DNA from: Ottelia alismoides
Lineage: Eukaryota; Streptophyta; Magnoliopsida; Alismatales; Hydrocharitaceae
DNA: 64,000 nt
Direction: 5' to 3'
Assembly (NCBI GenBank): GCA_037367405.1
Contig: JAZKJV010003266.1
Location: 1-64,000, forward strand
Of this stretch, positions 1-10,640 are shown in pieces. Positions within the stretch are counted from its first letter, which is position 1; each line of letters starts with the position of its first letter. A program made the position numbers and the translations under genes. The notes under the pieces are model-generated. The model saw only the letters and a program-made list of their open reading frames with translations, made no database searches and was not told the DNA's origin.

Positions 1-1569
1 TAGTCCCCTCGACGTCGCTGCCTCGGTCGTGCCTGCAGTGCCCCTGGCTGCGCCTTGCTCGCCTCCACCGCGACCCCGCGGCCCAGCTGTCCAAGTGCGG
101 CCGCCCCTTGCAGCCGTCCTCCACGCGCCACTCGCTTCACCAGCTACGCGCACGGTTTGAAGAAGCGCCCTGCTGCCCTCCGCCCCGCTGTGCTCCTCAC
201 GCCCCTCGGCCCACGCCCCTCGGCCATGCGGCGTGCACGAGCCCTCCGTCCTCTGGCCACCAGCCGCCGCACGCACCTGCGGCCTCCGCCTCCCCACGTG
301 GCCACTACAGCCGCCCCCCTCGTGGCCGTGCGGGTTGCCAGCTCCAGTGCCTCGCGCGATCGAGCGCGGGTGCCTGCCTGCCTCCACGTCACCTGGACAC
401 ACGTGTCTCCCTCCGCGTGGGTGGCCGCCGCCGCCACCTCCTCGCGCCGCCCCGTGCGCCGTGACCGCTCAAGAAGGACCCCAGACCGCCCCCTCCATGT
501 GCGCGTGAAGAAGGTCCTCCTCCATCTCCATCCTCTGTTTTGCATGCAAAAACAGGGGGAGAAGTATCGCACATTAAACAAGTGGGAATTTGCAAGGGGA
601 CACTTGCACCCCTTTGCAAGTTTTAAAAAAATTTCAGGTTTCTGGAAATTGCATGTAAGTCCCTGTTCACCATTTCAGTTCATATTTTTTTCCTGTATTG
701 CATTCACGCCCTTGCATTTGCACGTTTATTTTGTTGTCATTTTGTCATCAATTTTTAATTCCGAAAGTTGCATTGTGTAGTATACTTCTTTGTTCTACCA
801 TCATAGCATTTATTTGTATTTTTGTGATTTGCAGAATATTTATGGAAATTAACTTGGTGAAAATTGCAATATTTTATCCATGTTGATTGATTAATTTATT
901 TCTCATTGTCTGCTTATCGAAAAATCTCGGAAAAATCACATTGGTAGATCTAAGTCTATGCTACAACATATCCAAAAATCACACCATTTGCTCATAGTTT
1001 GTCTTAGAAAAATCATTTAGTAGAAACATTAATCGATTTTTAATTAATGAACCGTGAAGTGTTTTTACGAAATTCAAGTTGATTTGGATAGCTCATAATT
1101 AGACCTATTTGGATTAATTTTATTTCATAAAAATATCATCGTTTGTTAATTATTAAAATTGGTTTGATCGTTTTCACTAAAATCTGCATTTTTTATTATT
1201 CGTGCATCAGAAAATTCCAAAAAAATTAGGGTAGCTTAATTTCATCCCATTTCATCATCTGGCCAAGTTTGATAATTTTTGGAATTAATTTGACCATATT
1301 TCTGAATTAACATTTAATTTGGCCTGATTTTGCATGTGTATTGCATAAAAAACCGAAAAAGACCAAAAATATTTCCTCTGAAAATCGAACATTGGATTTT
1401 GCTAAAATTTGACCCTAAGGAGATAGCTGCCTCCTTGTGTTCGACCTTGTACTTCACCAAGTAAAAAAATCTGCCGCTTGAAATTAACTCGAATCTAATT
1501 AAAGTGGTTTTTGATTAGCCCTCTCGTATCCGACTGCAACGAACGACTTCAACTTAATTTGGCCAATTA
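1..1569. other. Unassigned LTR-like sequence at left edge
   Basis: Bases 1-530 are very GC-rich and open in several frames on both strands, which is a composition effect. Bases 530-1490 are AT-rich with short phrases such as gcatgtaagtccctg that resemble the downstream half of a plus-strand Athila LTR. I see no protein domain, PBS, PPT or clear LTR end. It is probably the remnant of an LTR cut by the window edge and by the LTR that follows, but this is inference from composition and style only. Confidence 0.35.
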
Positions 1570-3446
1570 ATTTGCTCGAATTAACTAAGGGTGCGGGAGC
1601 GCTTATCAGAGCTCCGGCGAAGCGGATGACCTGGAGCTGCTGTGCTCGAACCTTGGACCTCCAGATGAGGTCCTTAAGACGATCTGACCTGCACAAGCAA
1701 AACACGGGGTCGAGGGCAAACTGCCTCGACCCGTCAAAGCGGGAAATGGATGGAAGATGCGTCAAAATGATGGTCCTCCGGCGAGCGGCGGAAGGGAAGA
1801 CCCTATGTCCCTGCTCCGGGGCGAGCCAGGGGGAATGGAAGGTCGGAGAAGGTGGAGAGGAGTCTGGTGGATGTGGTGGAGGTGTCGGATGGGTGAATGG
1901 GTGACCGGAGACGAAGGGCGGAGGCAGCGGAGCTACACTACCAGCAACTGAAAAATCTTAATCTAGGCTAATCTACGGGCTAAGAAGGTTACCTGGCGAA
2001 TGCTTCGACTGGGCTGGAACTCGGGGAGCTCCTGGGTCATTTCCTACAAGGGGGCGTCATCTCCCCGAGGCTGAGCGCGCTTGCGGCGGCGCACGGCGGC
2101 AAAAGAAGCCGGATCAGTGGCTCCCGGCTTCCCGGGCCTCGCTGCTACTCCGAAGAACGCGGCTGTCACTCAGGAACTCCGGAGGAGGTCACAGGCGACG
2201 AGGGGGAGATCCAAAGATGAAGAACAATGTCACCGGAGATGAGGTTTTATATGATCAGGGGTCCGAGAAGAAGTAGGTCGGGCGAGTCACTCGCGACTCG
2301 GATCCCTAAGACCCATCCCGGGCGTGGGTCAAGGATGTTCAAGGATCAATCGGAGCCCGGGGTTAAGGTGTTTGGTTGTCGGGTTAGGTGGGAAATAAAT
2401 GGAGAAGCCGGGTCATTCACCCAGATCCGAGGGGAAGAGGGTCCGCGGGGGAAGTTGACCGGGGTCAACAAACCCCCGTGGACCAATCAGAATCCTCCAA
2501 GTTTATTTTATTTGTTTATTTATTTTAAAATAGTAAATGCCTAAATTAATAAAAGCTTAAAACATGAAAAATATTTATTTTATTTTTTTTCTATTTTTTG
2601 GTGATTTTTAATTAATTTTTCAAAGTAAAAATAGGGTATTTACAATATAGTACTATACATAGGTATATATAATATAGGTTTTTTTTAATTTTTTGATTTT
2701 TAATTTGTTATTTTTGTGCATTTTTATTCCCATTTTATATTTTATTTATTTATAGTATAAAATTAGGAATAAAAGGGTATTTTATTTTATTTTTATTATT
2801 TATATACAAGGGTGAAATAAATATATATGTATATGTATTTACATGGTGTATTTACAAGATATTTTTGGGTTTTTAATTTTGTTATTTTTATTTTGTTTTT
2901 GTTTTAATGGTTTTTAATTTATTTATTTACATCATAAAATATAGAGTATTTACAAATTTTATGGAATTTAATTTTATTTATTTATAAGGTAGAATAAATA
3001 TAGGAGTGGCTATGTACATGATGAATATGCACAAGGTGAAGGTTTTTGTTTTCTTTTTTTAGTTTTCTATTTTTATTTTGATTTTTTTATTTATAAATAT
3101 ATATACAACCCCATTTTATTCTCTTTTTGGAGGAAAATATTTTTATTATATTCACAAATATATTTACAGTCATGAGCCCCTATCTCCCTCTACTTTGGCT
3201 TTTATGCGGTCAGGCCCATGCTGAGCCCTCCCTTGGGATTAGGTCGCTCAATATTTATTCTAAATATTTCCCTCTTTTTCTTTTTACTCTTTATTCTTTT
3301 ATTTTTGCACAAAAACATGCTAATTATTTAACTTTATATAATGCATGCTTTTGGTAATTGTTTGTATTTACATGAATATACATGCATTTGCAAAGGTTTT
3401 TGTTGCTAAAATATAAGAATAAAGAGTGATGAACGGGTATTCATCA
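1570..3446 (-). mobile_element. Partial Athila-type LTR (LTR-P)
   Basis: This stretch matches, block by block, the second half of both LTRs of element A: the agctccggcg block, the GGGTCGAGG/CCTCGACCC hairpin (1707-1732), the GTTGACC/GGTCAAC palindrome (2454-2469), a long T-rich block (2500-3120), the gtcaggcccatgctgagcc block (3205-3225) and the terminal gattcatca-type end (..attcatca, 3439-3446). Orientation is taken from element A. The left boundary is uncertain because the first half of the LTR is not recognisable. No PPT complement or primer site follows 3446, so it is a solo or truncated LTR. Confidence 0.75.
2245..2252 (-). promoter_or_regulatory. TATA box of LTR-P
   Basis: The minus strand reads CATATAAAAC here, about 200 bases downstream (element sense) of the GTTGACC/GGTCAAC palindrome. 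The same spacing holds for the TATA-like sites of elements A and B, so this is the likely LTR promoter core. Confidence 0.45.
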
Positions 3447-4010
3447 ATAATCCGATTTGTCCCTTGCATTTATGGGTTGGAATTTCATCACAAATCAATG
3501 TGACATCATATTACATTTTGTATTACAACCCTATCTAATTCTCCTTATCATTTAAACAACTATTATTCACATTAAGTTACTCTAAGTCAACCCATTCCAA
3601 TAAGCAAACAAACCCCTTGGACACACAAAAGGGTGCCTTGTTTCATGTGAAATGGCCCACCTTTTGTTAGTAAAAGATGTGCTATTTGATATTTGGCGTA
3701 GAAGATGTATATTCTATTGTGGAGGTGGAAAAAATGAGGGTTTTAGCCCCAAACATCATTTTTTTAAAGGTCGGGAGGAAATTGCTCTTAGGGAGGGGGG
3801 TCTTGTTCGATGTGGCACAAACTCTTTCTATCATTTTCAGGGCACACTTAATGCATGTCCAAGGAGTTAAACCAACAGAAGTGATGACAATAAATACGCA
3901 AGTCGTTAGATGGACTATCACATATCTTAAAGTAATTATCCCTACGTACTGCACCCACCACATTTATTTGTAAGAAAATGCAAAAATTGTTTGTAAAATG
4001 TAAAGGAAAT
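3447..4010. other. Intervening AT-rich sequence, no gene seen
   Basis: Between the end of LTR-P and the first recognisable gypsy pol codons I find no domain. Short open frames near 3652-3973 overlap each other on both strands and have no recognisable motif. Part may be the protease-linker region of the decayed gypsy relic that follows, but it is too diverged to say. Confidence 0.4.
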
Positions 4011-4643
4011 TGAACCCTAAAATACAAGAACTAGTTAAAAAGAAACTTACAAGTGCTCTGGCATGGGAGTCATTTATCATAACTCTAATAGTAAGTGAGT
4101 GAGTCTCTTACAAGTTTTCCCAAAGAAAGTTGGATTACTATGTGATGAATGAGAAAGGAGAAGAAATATCAACACAAATTCGAACATCTGGGCAAGTATG
4201 TATTGATTTACCAAAAGTTAAATAAAAATAATAGAAAAGATCTTTTTCCCCTACCGCTCGTAGATCAAATCCTTGATAAGTTCGTTGAGAAAGGGTTTTT
4301 TATTTTCTTGATGGATACTTCAATTATATTTGGTTGCCATAGCCTTAAAGGACTAGGAAAAATGCAATGTTTGCATGCCCCTTCGATACATTTGCCTTTT
4401 GAAGAAAGTCATTCGAATTATGAAATGCACTAACTAACCATTAGAGATGTATGTTGGTAATTTTTGACAATATAGTGGGGGGTTTTTATGGATTATTTAT
4501 ATGGATTTGTTTTGAAAAAATTGTTGACTTTTGAAGAATTGTTTGAGGAAACCCTTGATTTCATGGATTATGTCATAAATCAATGTATCGAGATTAACCT
4601 GATTCTGTCATGGGAGAAGTCCTATTTTATGGTCACCCAAGGG
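4011..4643 (+). pseudogene. Gypsy reverse transcriptase relic, 5' part
   Basis: Read across frames, the plus strand recalls an Athila-type RT in the right order: a VKKKL stretch (about 4030), FPKKVG (4118), a degraded RxPTxxRVCIDY region (4180), FPLPLVDQILDKF (4250), FLMDTS/FLDGY-like (4305), CPFDTF-like (4377), and INLILSWEKSYFMVTQG ending at 4643. Many frameshifts and stops separate these pieces. The relic stops exactly at the copia insertion and resumes at 26295. It is much more decayed than elements A and B, so it is the oldest layer of the stack. Lineage assignment to Athila rests on the wording of these motifs. Confidence 0.8.
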
Positions 4644-4648
4644 GCTTC
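4644..4648. repeat. Target duplication GCTTC, left copy (copia)
   Basis: GCTTC directly precedes the left copia LTR; the same five bases follow the right LTR at 26290-26294. The two copies interrupt a gypsy RT reading, which confirms them as a real 5-bp target duplication. Confidence 0.93.
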
Positions 4649-5100
4649 TGTTGGGGATGGATCCGAACAAGCACCACAAGATTAGAACCACGATCGAAGA
4701 AGAAAGCACATACAATCGCACAAGACAAGGATTTATAGTGGTTCAGCAATGTGTCTACTTCACTTGCTCATACCAGACTCTCCTTACTATTACGTGAAGA
4801 TATTGGGATACAATATGTTGTGCCACAGTGTTCCTTTTATACTATAACGAAAGAATACCAAGCATTCAACAATCTCTACCATCAGCTCTCAGTCAATTAG
4901 GATGCAGGATGTGGATTAAGCATCTCAGCAATCCAACCCAACACCTCTCAACCAATCAGAATGCAGGAGGCAGATCAGACACCTCAGCAATCCAGTACAA
5001 GATCTCTCAGCCAATTAGAAGACAAGAGGGAGATCAACCACATCAGTAATGCTCTCCACTTGTATTCAACAAATCAGTCTTCACATGATAAATCTCAACA
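4649..5100 (-). repeat. Copia 3' LTR (left)
   Basis: Starts TGTTGGGGATGG and ends AATCTCAACA on the plus strand. The matching LTR lies at 25838-26289 with the same length. It contains three head-to-tail units of exactly 59 bp starting at 4886, 4945 and 5004, each holding a CTCTCA..CAAT.AG..GCAG phrase and a CATCTCAGCAATCCA-like phrase. Confidence 0.93.
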
Positions 5101-5111
5101 ATCTCCCACTT
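5101..5111 (-). other. Copia polypurine tract
   Basis: The minus strand reads AAGTGGGAGAT directly against the 3' LTR. This is the usual copia plus-strand primer, and its position fixes the element orientation. Confidence 0.9.
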
Positions 5112-5285
5112 GAAGACTGATTTGTGGTACACACCACATCTTCAATAGTCCTGGTATGAGCTTTCCCATGTCTTCTATGCTTGACGACCAATAGAAGCTG
5201 AACATGTCTTCACCTTCTCCACCGTTAGAGACTTTCTGAACATATCAACATGATTTTCTAATGTGTGGATCTTCTTCAACTTAAA

Positions 5286-6655
5286 TTATCCATCTTCTAG
5301 CTGCGTCCGAATGAAGTGATACTTTACATCAATGTGCTTAGTCCTCGAGTGAAGGACGGAATTCTTTGCAAGATAAATTGCACTTTGACTGTCGCTGGAT
5401 AATTGGCAATCTTCACATTCCTTATTTAGTTCTTTCATCATACCTTTCAACCATATCATTTCCTTGCAAGTTTCTGTTGCCGCCACATATTCTGCTTCTG
5501 TGGTCGAGATGGTCACTATCTTCTAGAGCCTAGAGATCCAGCTAATGACTCCACTCCCCAGGGTAAAGACATACCCAATTGTGCTTCTCCCGCCATCGAT
5601 ATCTCCTGCAAATGTTGACTCTACAAAACCTCAAATGGAAATGTCAGTGTTTCCATAACACAATGCCACGTTAGAGGTACCTCTCAGATAATGGAAATGC
5701 TACTTCACAGTTTTCCAATGTTCCTTGCCAGGATTTGCCATGAATATGCTAACAACTCCCACTGCATGGGAGATGTTTGGTCTTGTGCAAAGCATTGCAT
5801 ACATCAAACTACCAACAACAGATTGGTAGGGTACTTTTGACATGTACTCATGCTCCTCCTTCGTAGCGGGTTCTTTCTCTTTTAAAAGTTTGAAGTGGCT
5901 CCTTAAAGGTGTTAGAGTAGATTTTGCATTTTTCATATTAAATCTCTCTAGTACCTTCTTGATGTAATCTGATTGAGACAATTTCATCTTCATGTCTCTG
6001 CTAATTTGCATTTCAAGAATTTTCTTTGTAGGACCTAGATCCTTCATTTCAAACTCCTTGGACAAGATTGCCTTCATATTTTCTATTCTTTCTTGCATGA
6101 ACCTGCAGCAAGCATGTCATCTAAGTACAACAATAAAATGATGTAAGACATGCCAAGCTTCTTGAAGTAGCAACAATGGTCAGCATGACATTTGCAGAAC
6201 CCTGTATTTGTCGTGAAATCATCAAACCTTTTGTATCATTGTCTTGGTGCCTACTTCAAGCCATAAAGGCTGTTTCTGAGCTTGCATACCATATCTTCAT
6301 TTCCAGTAGTTACATAGCCCTATGGTTGTTGCATGTAGATGTCCTCCTTAAGATCTCCAAGGAGAAATGTTGTCTTAACATCCAACTGCTCCAAATGTAG
6401 GTTCTCACCTGCAACATTGCTCAATACTACTCTTATGGTTGAGACATTTACAACAGGTGCAAAGATCTCTGTGAAATCGACCACTGCTTTTTGATAAAAG
6501 CCCTTTGCCACTAGCAGAGCCTTGTATCTAATGGAATCATCAGCTTCCTCCTTCACCCTATACACCCACTTGTTGTGCAGAGCCTTCTTTCCCTTTAGTA
6601 GTGGGACTAAATCCCACATTTTATTTCTTGAGAGAGAGTTTATCTCCTTATTCAT
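5286..6655 (-). pseudogene. Copia reverse transcriptase and RNaseH (broken)
   Basis: RT (RVT_2 type) begins with a MNKEINSL stretch at 6655 and shows KWVYRVKEE, FAPVV and LDVKTTFL; the usual A in this last motif is T (canonical DVKTAFLNG). A degraded piece with LYGLKQ-like and LYLDDM (the YxDD catalytic site, about 6130) follows in other frames, then FEMKDLGP and PYQSVVGSLMY (6098-5700). After a stop at 5700 the RNaseH part has STTEAEYVAATETCKEMIW and SDSQSAIYLAKN (5516-5286), ending TAA. The frame is broken at about 6320, 6100, 5700 and 5520. The family polymerises cDNA and removes template RNA during retrotransposition; this copy cannot. Confidence 0.9.
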
Positions 6656-6861
6656 GGCTAACTCTCACTGATTCCTTGCCTTACCTTGTATAGCTTCATC
6701 AAAGCATTCGGGCTCACCATTATCAGTTAGCAATAAATAATTCAAGGAAGGTGAATACCTTATAGTGGATTTGCTGATTCTAGAAGATTTCCGTAGCACC
6801 GGAGTTTGCAGATTATTCTGTGGGTGGATTGAATATTCTCATCACTTAGCTGTGATGCGAT

Positions 6862-7304
6862 TTATTCAGGAGTTTCATCAAACTCCACAAAGTCTAGTTC
6901 TTTAGTTGTCTTTCTTTTTATCAATTCATCCTTATATAAGGAAAACTCATTGAATGTGACATCAATGCTTCTAATTATCTTCTTGTTCTCCAAATCCCAC
7001 AATATATATCCATAGTTATCTGTAGCATAGCCGACAAAGGTACACTTCCTTACTTTGGGATCAAGCTTTCCTTTGTCTTCCTGCTCAATGTGAACATAAG
7101 CTATGCATCCAAAGATACGTAAATGAGAAAGTGTTACCTCCTTTTCTGTCCATGTTTCTTCTAGAATATCCTCATCTAAAGCAACAGACAGACTTCGATT
7201 GATTAAGTATGTAGCTGTATTCACTGCATCAACCCAATGTCGCTTGGGTAGACCTGCATGTAACCTCATGCTTCTCTCACGTTCTAGAAGAGTCTTGTTC
7301 ATGC
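6862..7304 (-). pseudogene. Copia integrase, C-terminal part (split)
   Basis: The open frame from the insertion edge to 6862 holds the end of the integrase core and the C-terminal region: AERMNKTLLER with the third catalytic Glu, LPKRHWVDAVNTATYLINRS, HLRIFGCIAYVH and KCTFVGYATDNYGY. The matching N-terminal part lies at 24225-24665 and 24067-24225, 16.7 kb to the right. Reading across the Athila insertion after removing one GCTCA copy restores the phrase AERMN in frame, so the gene was continuous before the insertion. Confidence 0.92.
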
Positions 7305-7309
7305 GCTCA
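7305..7309. repeat. Target duplication GCTCA, left copy (element A)
   Basis: GCTCA precedes the TGATGAG start of the left LTR; the same five bases follow the right LTR at 24062-24066. Both copies lie in copia integrase codons. Confidence 0.95.
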
Positions 7310-10300
7310 TGATGAGCTGAAAATCCCATGAAGCCCGAGTAGGGATAATATCAATCAGGGGTCATTGCGACCCGGATCTCGCAGATCGGACTCAACAAGA
7401 AAAAGATACCACCAAATCAAAGATAAAACGTTAAAATCCGAATAGTGGTCTTCGCTATTTATTTAACCTGGTATAGCGACCAAGATCGAACTCAAGGAGC
7501 ACGGATTGGCCGGATCGGCCTACGAAGTAGTTAAAATGAATAAAATGAATAAAATATTTTTTGGTGGATTTTATGTATTTTTAATTTTTTTGTGTTTTTA
7601 CATTATAAGAGAAATATAAGAAAAAGGATAAGAAGGCAACTTCAACAATTTATTAAAAACTCAAAAATACCCAGAAATTCAAATAAAATTATTTTTGTGT
7701 TTTTTTATATTTTTAAGTGTTTTTGGTGAATTTTTCAGAATTTTCTAATTTTTTAGTTGATTTTATAAAAATCAAGATAGAGGAAAACAGTGGATCAATG
7801 TGCAGCCAGACTCGAAAAGCTAATTAAAAATATATAGTTAGCCTATAAAAATTTGAGAAAATTTTTATAAAAACTAGTTACAAAAATTAAGGTACAGAAA
7901 AAGAGTTTGTATTTTTTTGAATTTTATAGAATTGTTAAGAAATTTTATAAGATTTTTAGGGTTTTATGATTTTTAGGGGTTTTATATATCCAAATGATAC
8001 AAAAATCGGATAAAAATTTAAAAACAACACAACAAGCAATCCCTATTTTTTTTAGAATTTTTGGAGAAGTTTTTATATTTTTTGTTGATTTTCTATTCCA
8101 GACAGTAGCAAAAATGAAGGTTTTTAAATATTTGAAATAGTAAAAAGCAAGAAAAATGTTCCAAAAAAATAGTGAATTTCTACACAGTAGCAGGAGCCAC
8201 ATGTCCAAATTTCACTTGATTTGGAGTTTATTTGATATTTAATTCAATCAATGCAAGACACAAAGCATACAAAGACCTAAATGCAAGAGAACATAGTTCC
8301 AAGGCCAAATAGCTAACACATATAAAAATCCTGGGACTAAAGTTGCAAAAAGCCCAGAAAAGTATGAGGCAACCACGTGATTCACACTCAGAGGGACTAA
8401 CGTGTAATTCCTATTTATAAAGATGTATTCAATAACAGTTGAGAAGTTCAAGGAAAAATATGTAAATAACCCTCAAATCACGTGTCGATGCACGTGTTCC
8501 ATATACACAGGGACTGATTAGCAAATAACACAAGCACGAGGTCCTATATGCAATTTATCCCTAATTAAAACAACTTGATAAAATATTTACAGGACTAAAC
8601 TGAAATAAAAACTAAGGAGGGCCTAAGTGCAAATTACCCACTAATAAAGATCTGACGGACGAGGAGTGTCCACGTGTGATCGGATGGTAGAGAGTAGTGG
8701 ATACCCCTTCGTCTTGATCGATGCCCCAGATGAAGTCCTGGGTTCGATCCAACAGCTGCCAGCTCTCACGAACGGATGGCTACGATCTTATCTAGCGAGG
8801 GTGCTCGATCTACGGTGACGGAGGCTCCTGGAAAAACTCCTCGTTGGTGAAGTTCGCCGGCCCAATACGCATGCTGAAGACCTCCTCCGGTATTGCTCTA
8901 AGAGGGGAAATAATGGCTGACGTCGTCCGCAGCTTATGGCATGCTCAGAAGGGGTCAGGAGCGTCTGGAGAGCTCCGGCGACGAGAAGCACCTGGAGCAC
9001 CTGTGCTCTGAAATCCGAACTTCCAGATGAGTTCTGGGGTGGTCTAACCTGCACAGGAAGAAAGAAGGGTCGAGGGCAAACTGCCTCGACCCGTTAGTAG
9101 GCGAAGTGGGTGGTCGAATGGGTCGTAGCGTGGTCCTCCGGTGAGCGACGGCAGAGGAGAACCGAACTCCCAGTTCCGGGGCGAACCAGGGTGGACGAAT
9201 GTGTGAAAAAGATGGAAAGAGGTCTCGTGGATGTGAATCGGCTGTCGGATGGAAGGATACACAAATGGATGATCGGGAAATGGCCGGCGACTGTCGCCGG
9301 CGCTAACCCTAAGAATCTGAATTCAAGCGCGGATAGAAGCTAAAAGGGCTACTTGATGGTCGAGGTTGTCTGTGCTGGACGTCAGGGACCTCTGGGGATC
9401 GTCGCCTCGATGGATTGACGGTCCTGAGGCTCAGGCTCTCCTTGCGGCGGAGCACGACGGTGAAGACCACCAGACCTGGGGCTAGGGCGCTTCACTCCTC
9501 GCTGCAACACCTCCTATCGATTGCTGTCACTCAATGCAAGAAGGTGGAGGTCACAGGTGTCTGAAACGGTGGCCAAAGGTGCAACTAATGGAGGAAGAAG
9601 ATGATGCTATATACTGGTGGAGACCCGACAAAGGTGGAGTTGGGCAGGGCAAAATGGTGCACGAATCCCTAGGAGAATCCCCGGGCGTGAATCTCGGATG
9701 TAAGATCTGCAAATGGAGCCCGGGGTTTAGGTGAAAGACGGTCGGATCGGTCCAGGGTAATTGGGAAAAGTCAGGTCGGACAACAGATCCGCCTAGGTGG
9801 TGGTCCTGCGGGGAGAGTTGACCGGGGGTCAACAATCCCCCGTGGACCAATCAGGTAATTTCTTTTATTGATTATTTGTAAAATCATTTTAAAATAGGAA
9901 ACTATTTTATTTGAAAATATTTTCAACATGAAAAATGTTTATTTATTTTCATTGTTTTTTTGTGATTTTTATTTATTTTTTTGAAAAATAAATTAGGTAT
10001 TTACATTATATTATTATTATATACATGTATATTTACATATGTATTTTTTATTTTTATTTTTAATATTTATTTTGGTATAATATCCCTATTTTATATTTTA
10101 TTTATTTTCAACATAAATATGGGATTCAAAATAATTTTTATTTTATTTTTATTCATTATTTAAAAAGTTAAAATAAATACATCTTTTATTTATATATACA
10201 TGGTATATGTACACTGAGGAGAGAGAAATTATTTATTTTTATTTTTCTTTTATTTTTCCCATTTTTATTTTATTTTTGGAAATATATACAAAATAAAGGG

Positions 10301-10626
10301 AGCACATAAATATTTTTAGTTTTAGAAAATAAAATATTTACATCAAGAGGGGTATTTACACCATGTTGAGTTACCCTATCTCTCTCTACTTATTTTATTT
10401 TACAGTCAGGCCCATGCTGGGCCCTCCCTTGGATTTGGGTCACTCAATATTTATTTTAAATATTTCCCTCTTTTTCTTTTTTTCTTTATTCCTTTATTTT
10501 TATGCAAAAACATGCTAATCATAGGTATTTATATGATGCATGTATCTTGACAAATTGTTGTAAGGTATTTTGCCAAGGTTTCTAGCTAAAATAAAAGAAT
10601 AAAGAGTGATGAATGGGGATTCATCA
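7310..10626 (-). repeat. Element A 3' LTR (left)
   Basis: Pairs with 20772-24061. In plus-strand order it holds a TCGCTAT/ATAGCGA stem-loop (7452-7479), an AT-rich block, a GC-rich core with the GGGTCGAGG/CCTCGACCC hairpin (9067-9092), a TATA-like site on the minus strand (9607-9614), the GTTGACC/GGTCAAC palindrome (9817-9833), a T-rich block and the ggattcatca end. Confidence 0.95.
9607..9614 (-). promoter_or_regulatory. TATA-like site in element A 3' LTR
   Basis: The minus strand reads GTATATAG about 205 bases downstream (element sense) of the GTTGACC palindrome. In the 5' LTR the equivalent place (near 23055) has lost the TATA core, which would weaken transcription of this copy. Confidence 0.4.
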
Positions 10627-10640
10627 CCCCCCTATACTTT
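10627..10640 (-). other. Element A polypurine tract
   Basis: The minus strand reads AAAGTATAGGGGGG directly before the 3' LTR start TGATGAATCC. A TTTGCTA/TAGCAAA stem-loop sits just upstream in the element sense (10644-10663). Element B has the same arrangement. Confidence 0.88.

Noticed and set aside
55..780. Long open frames in the GC-rich left edge on both strands
   Set aside because: Overlapping frames on both strands, Pro/Arg/Ala-rich, no domain; explained by GC content with few stops.
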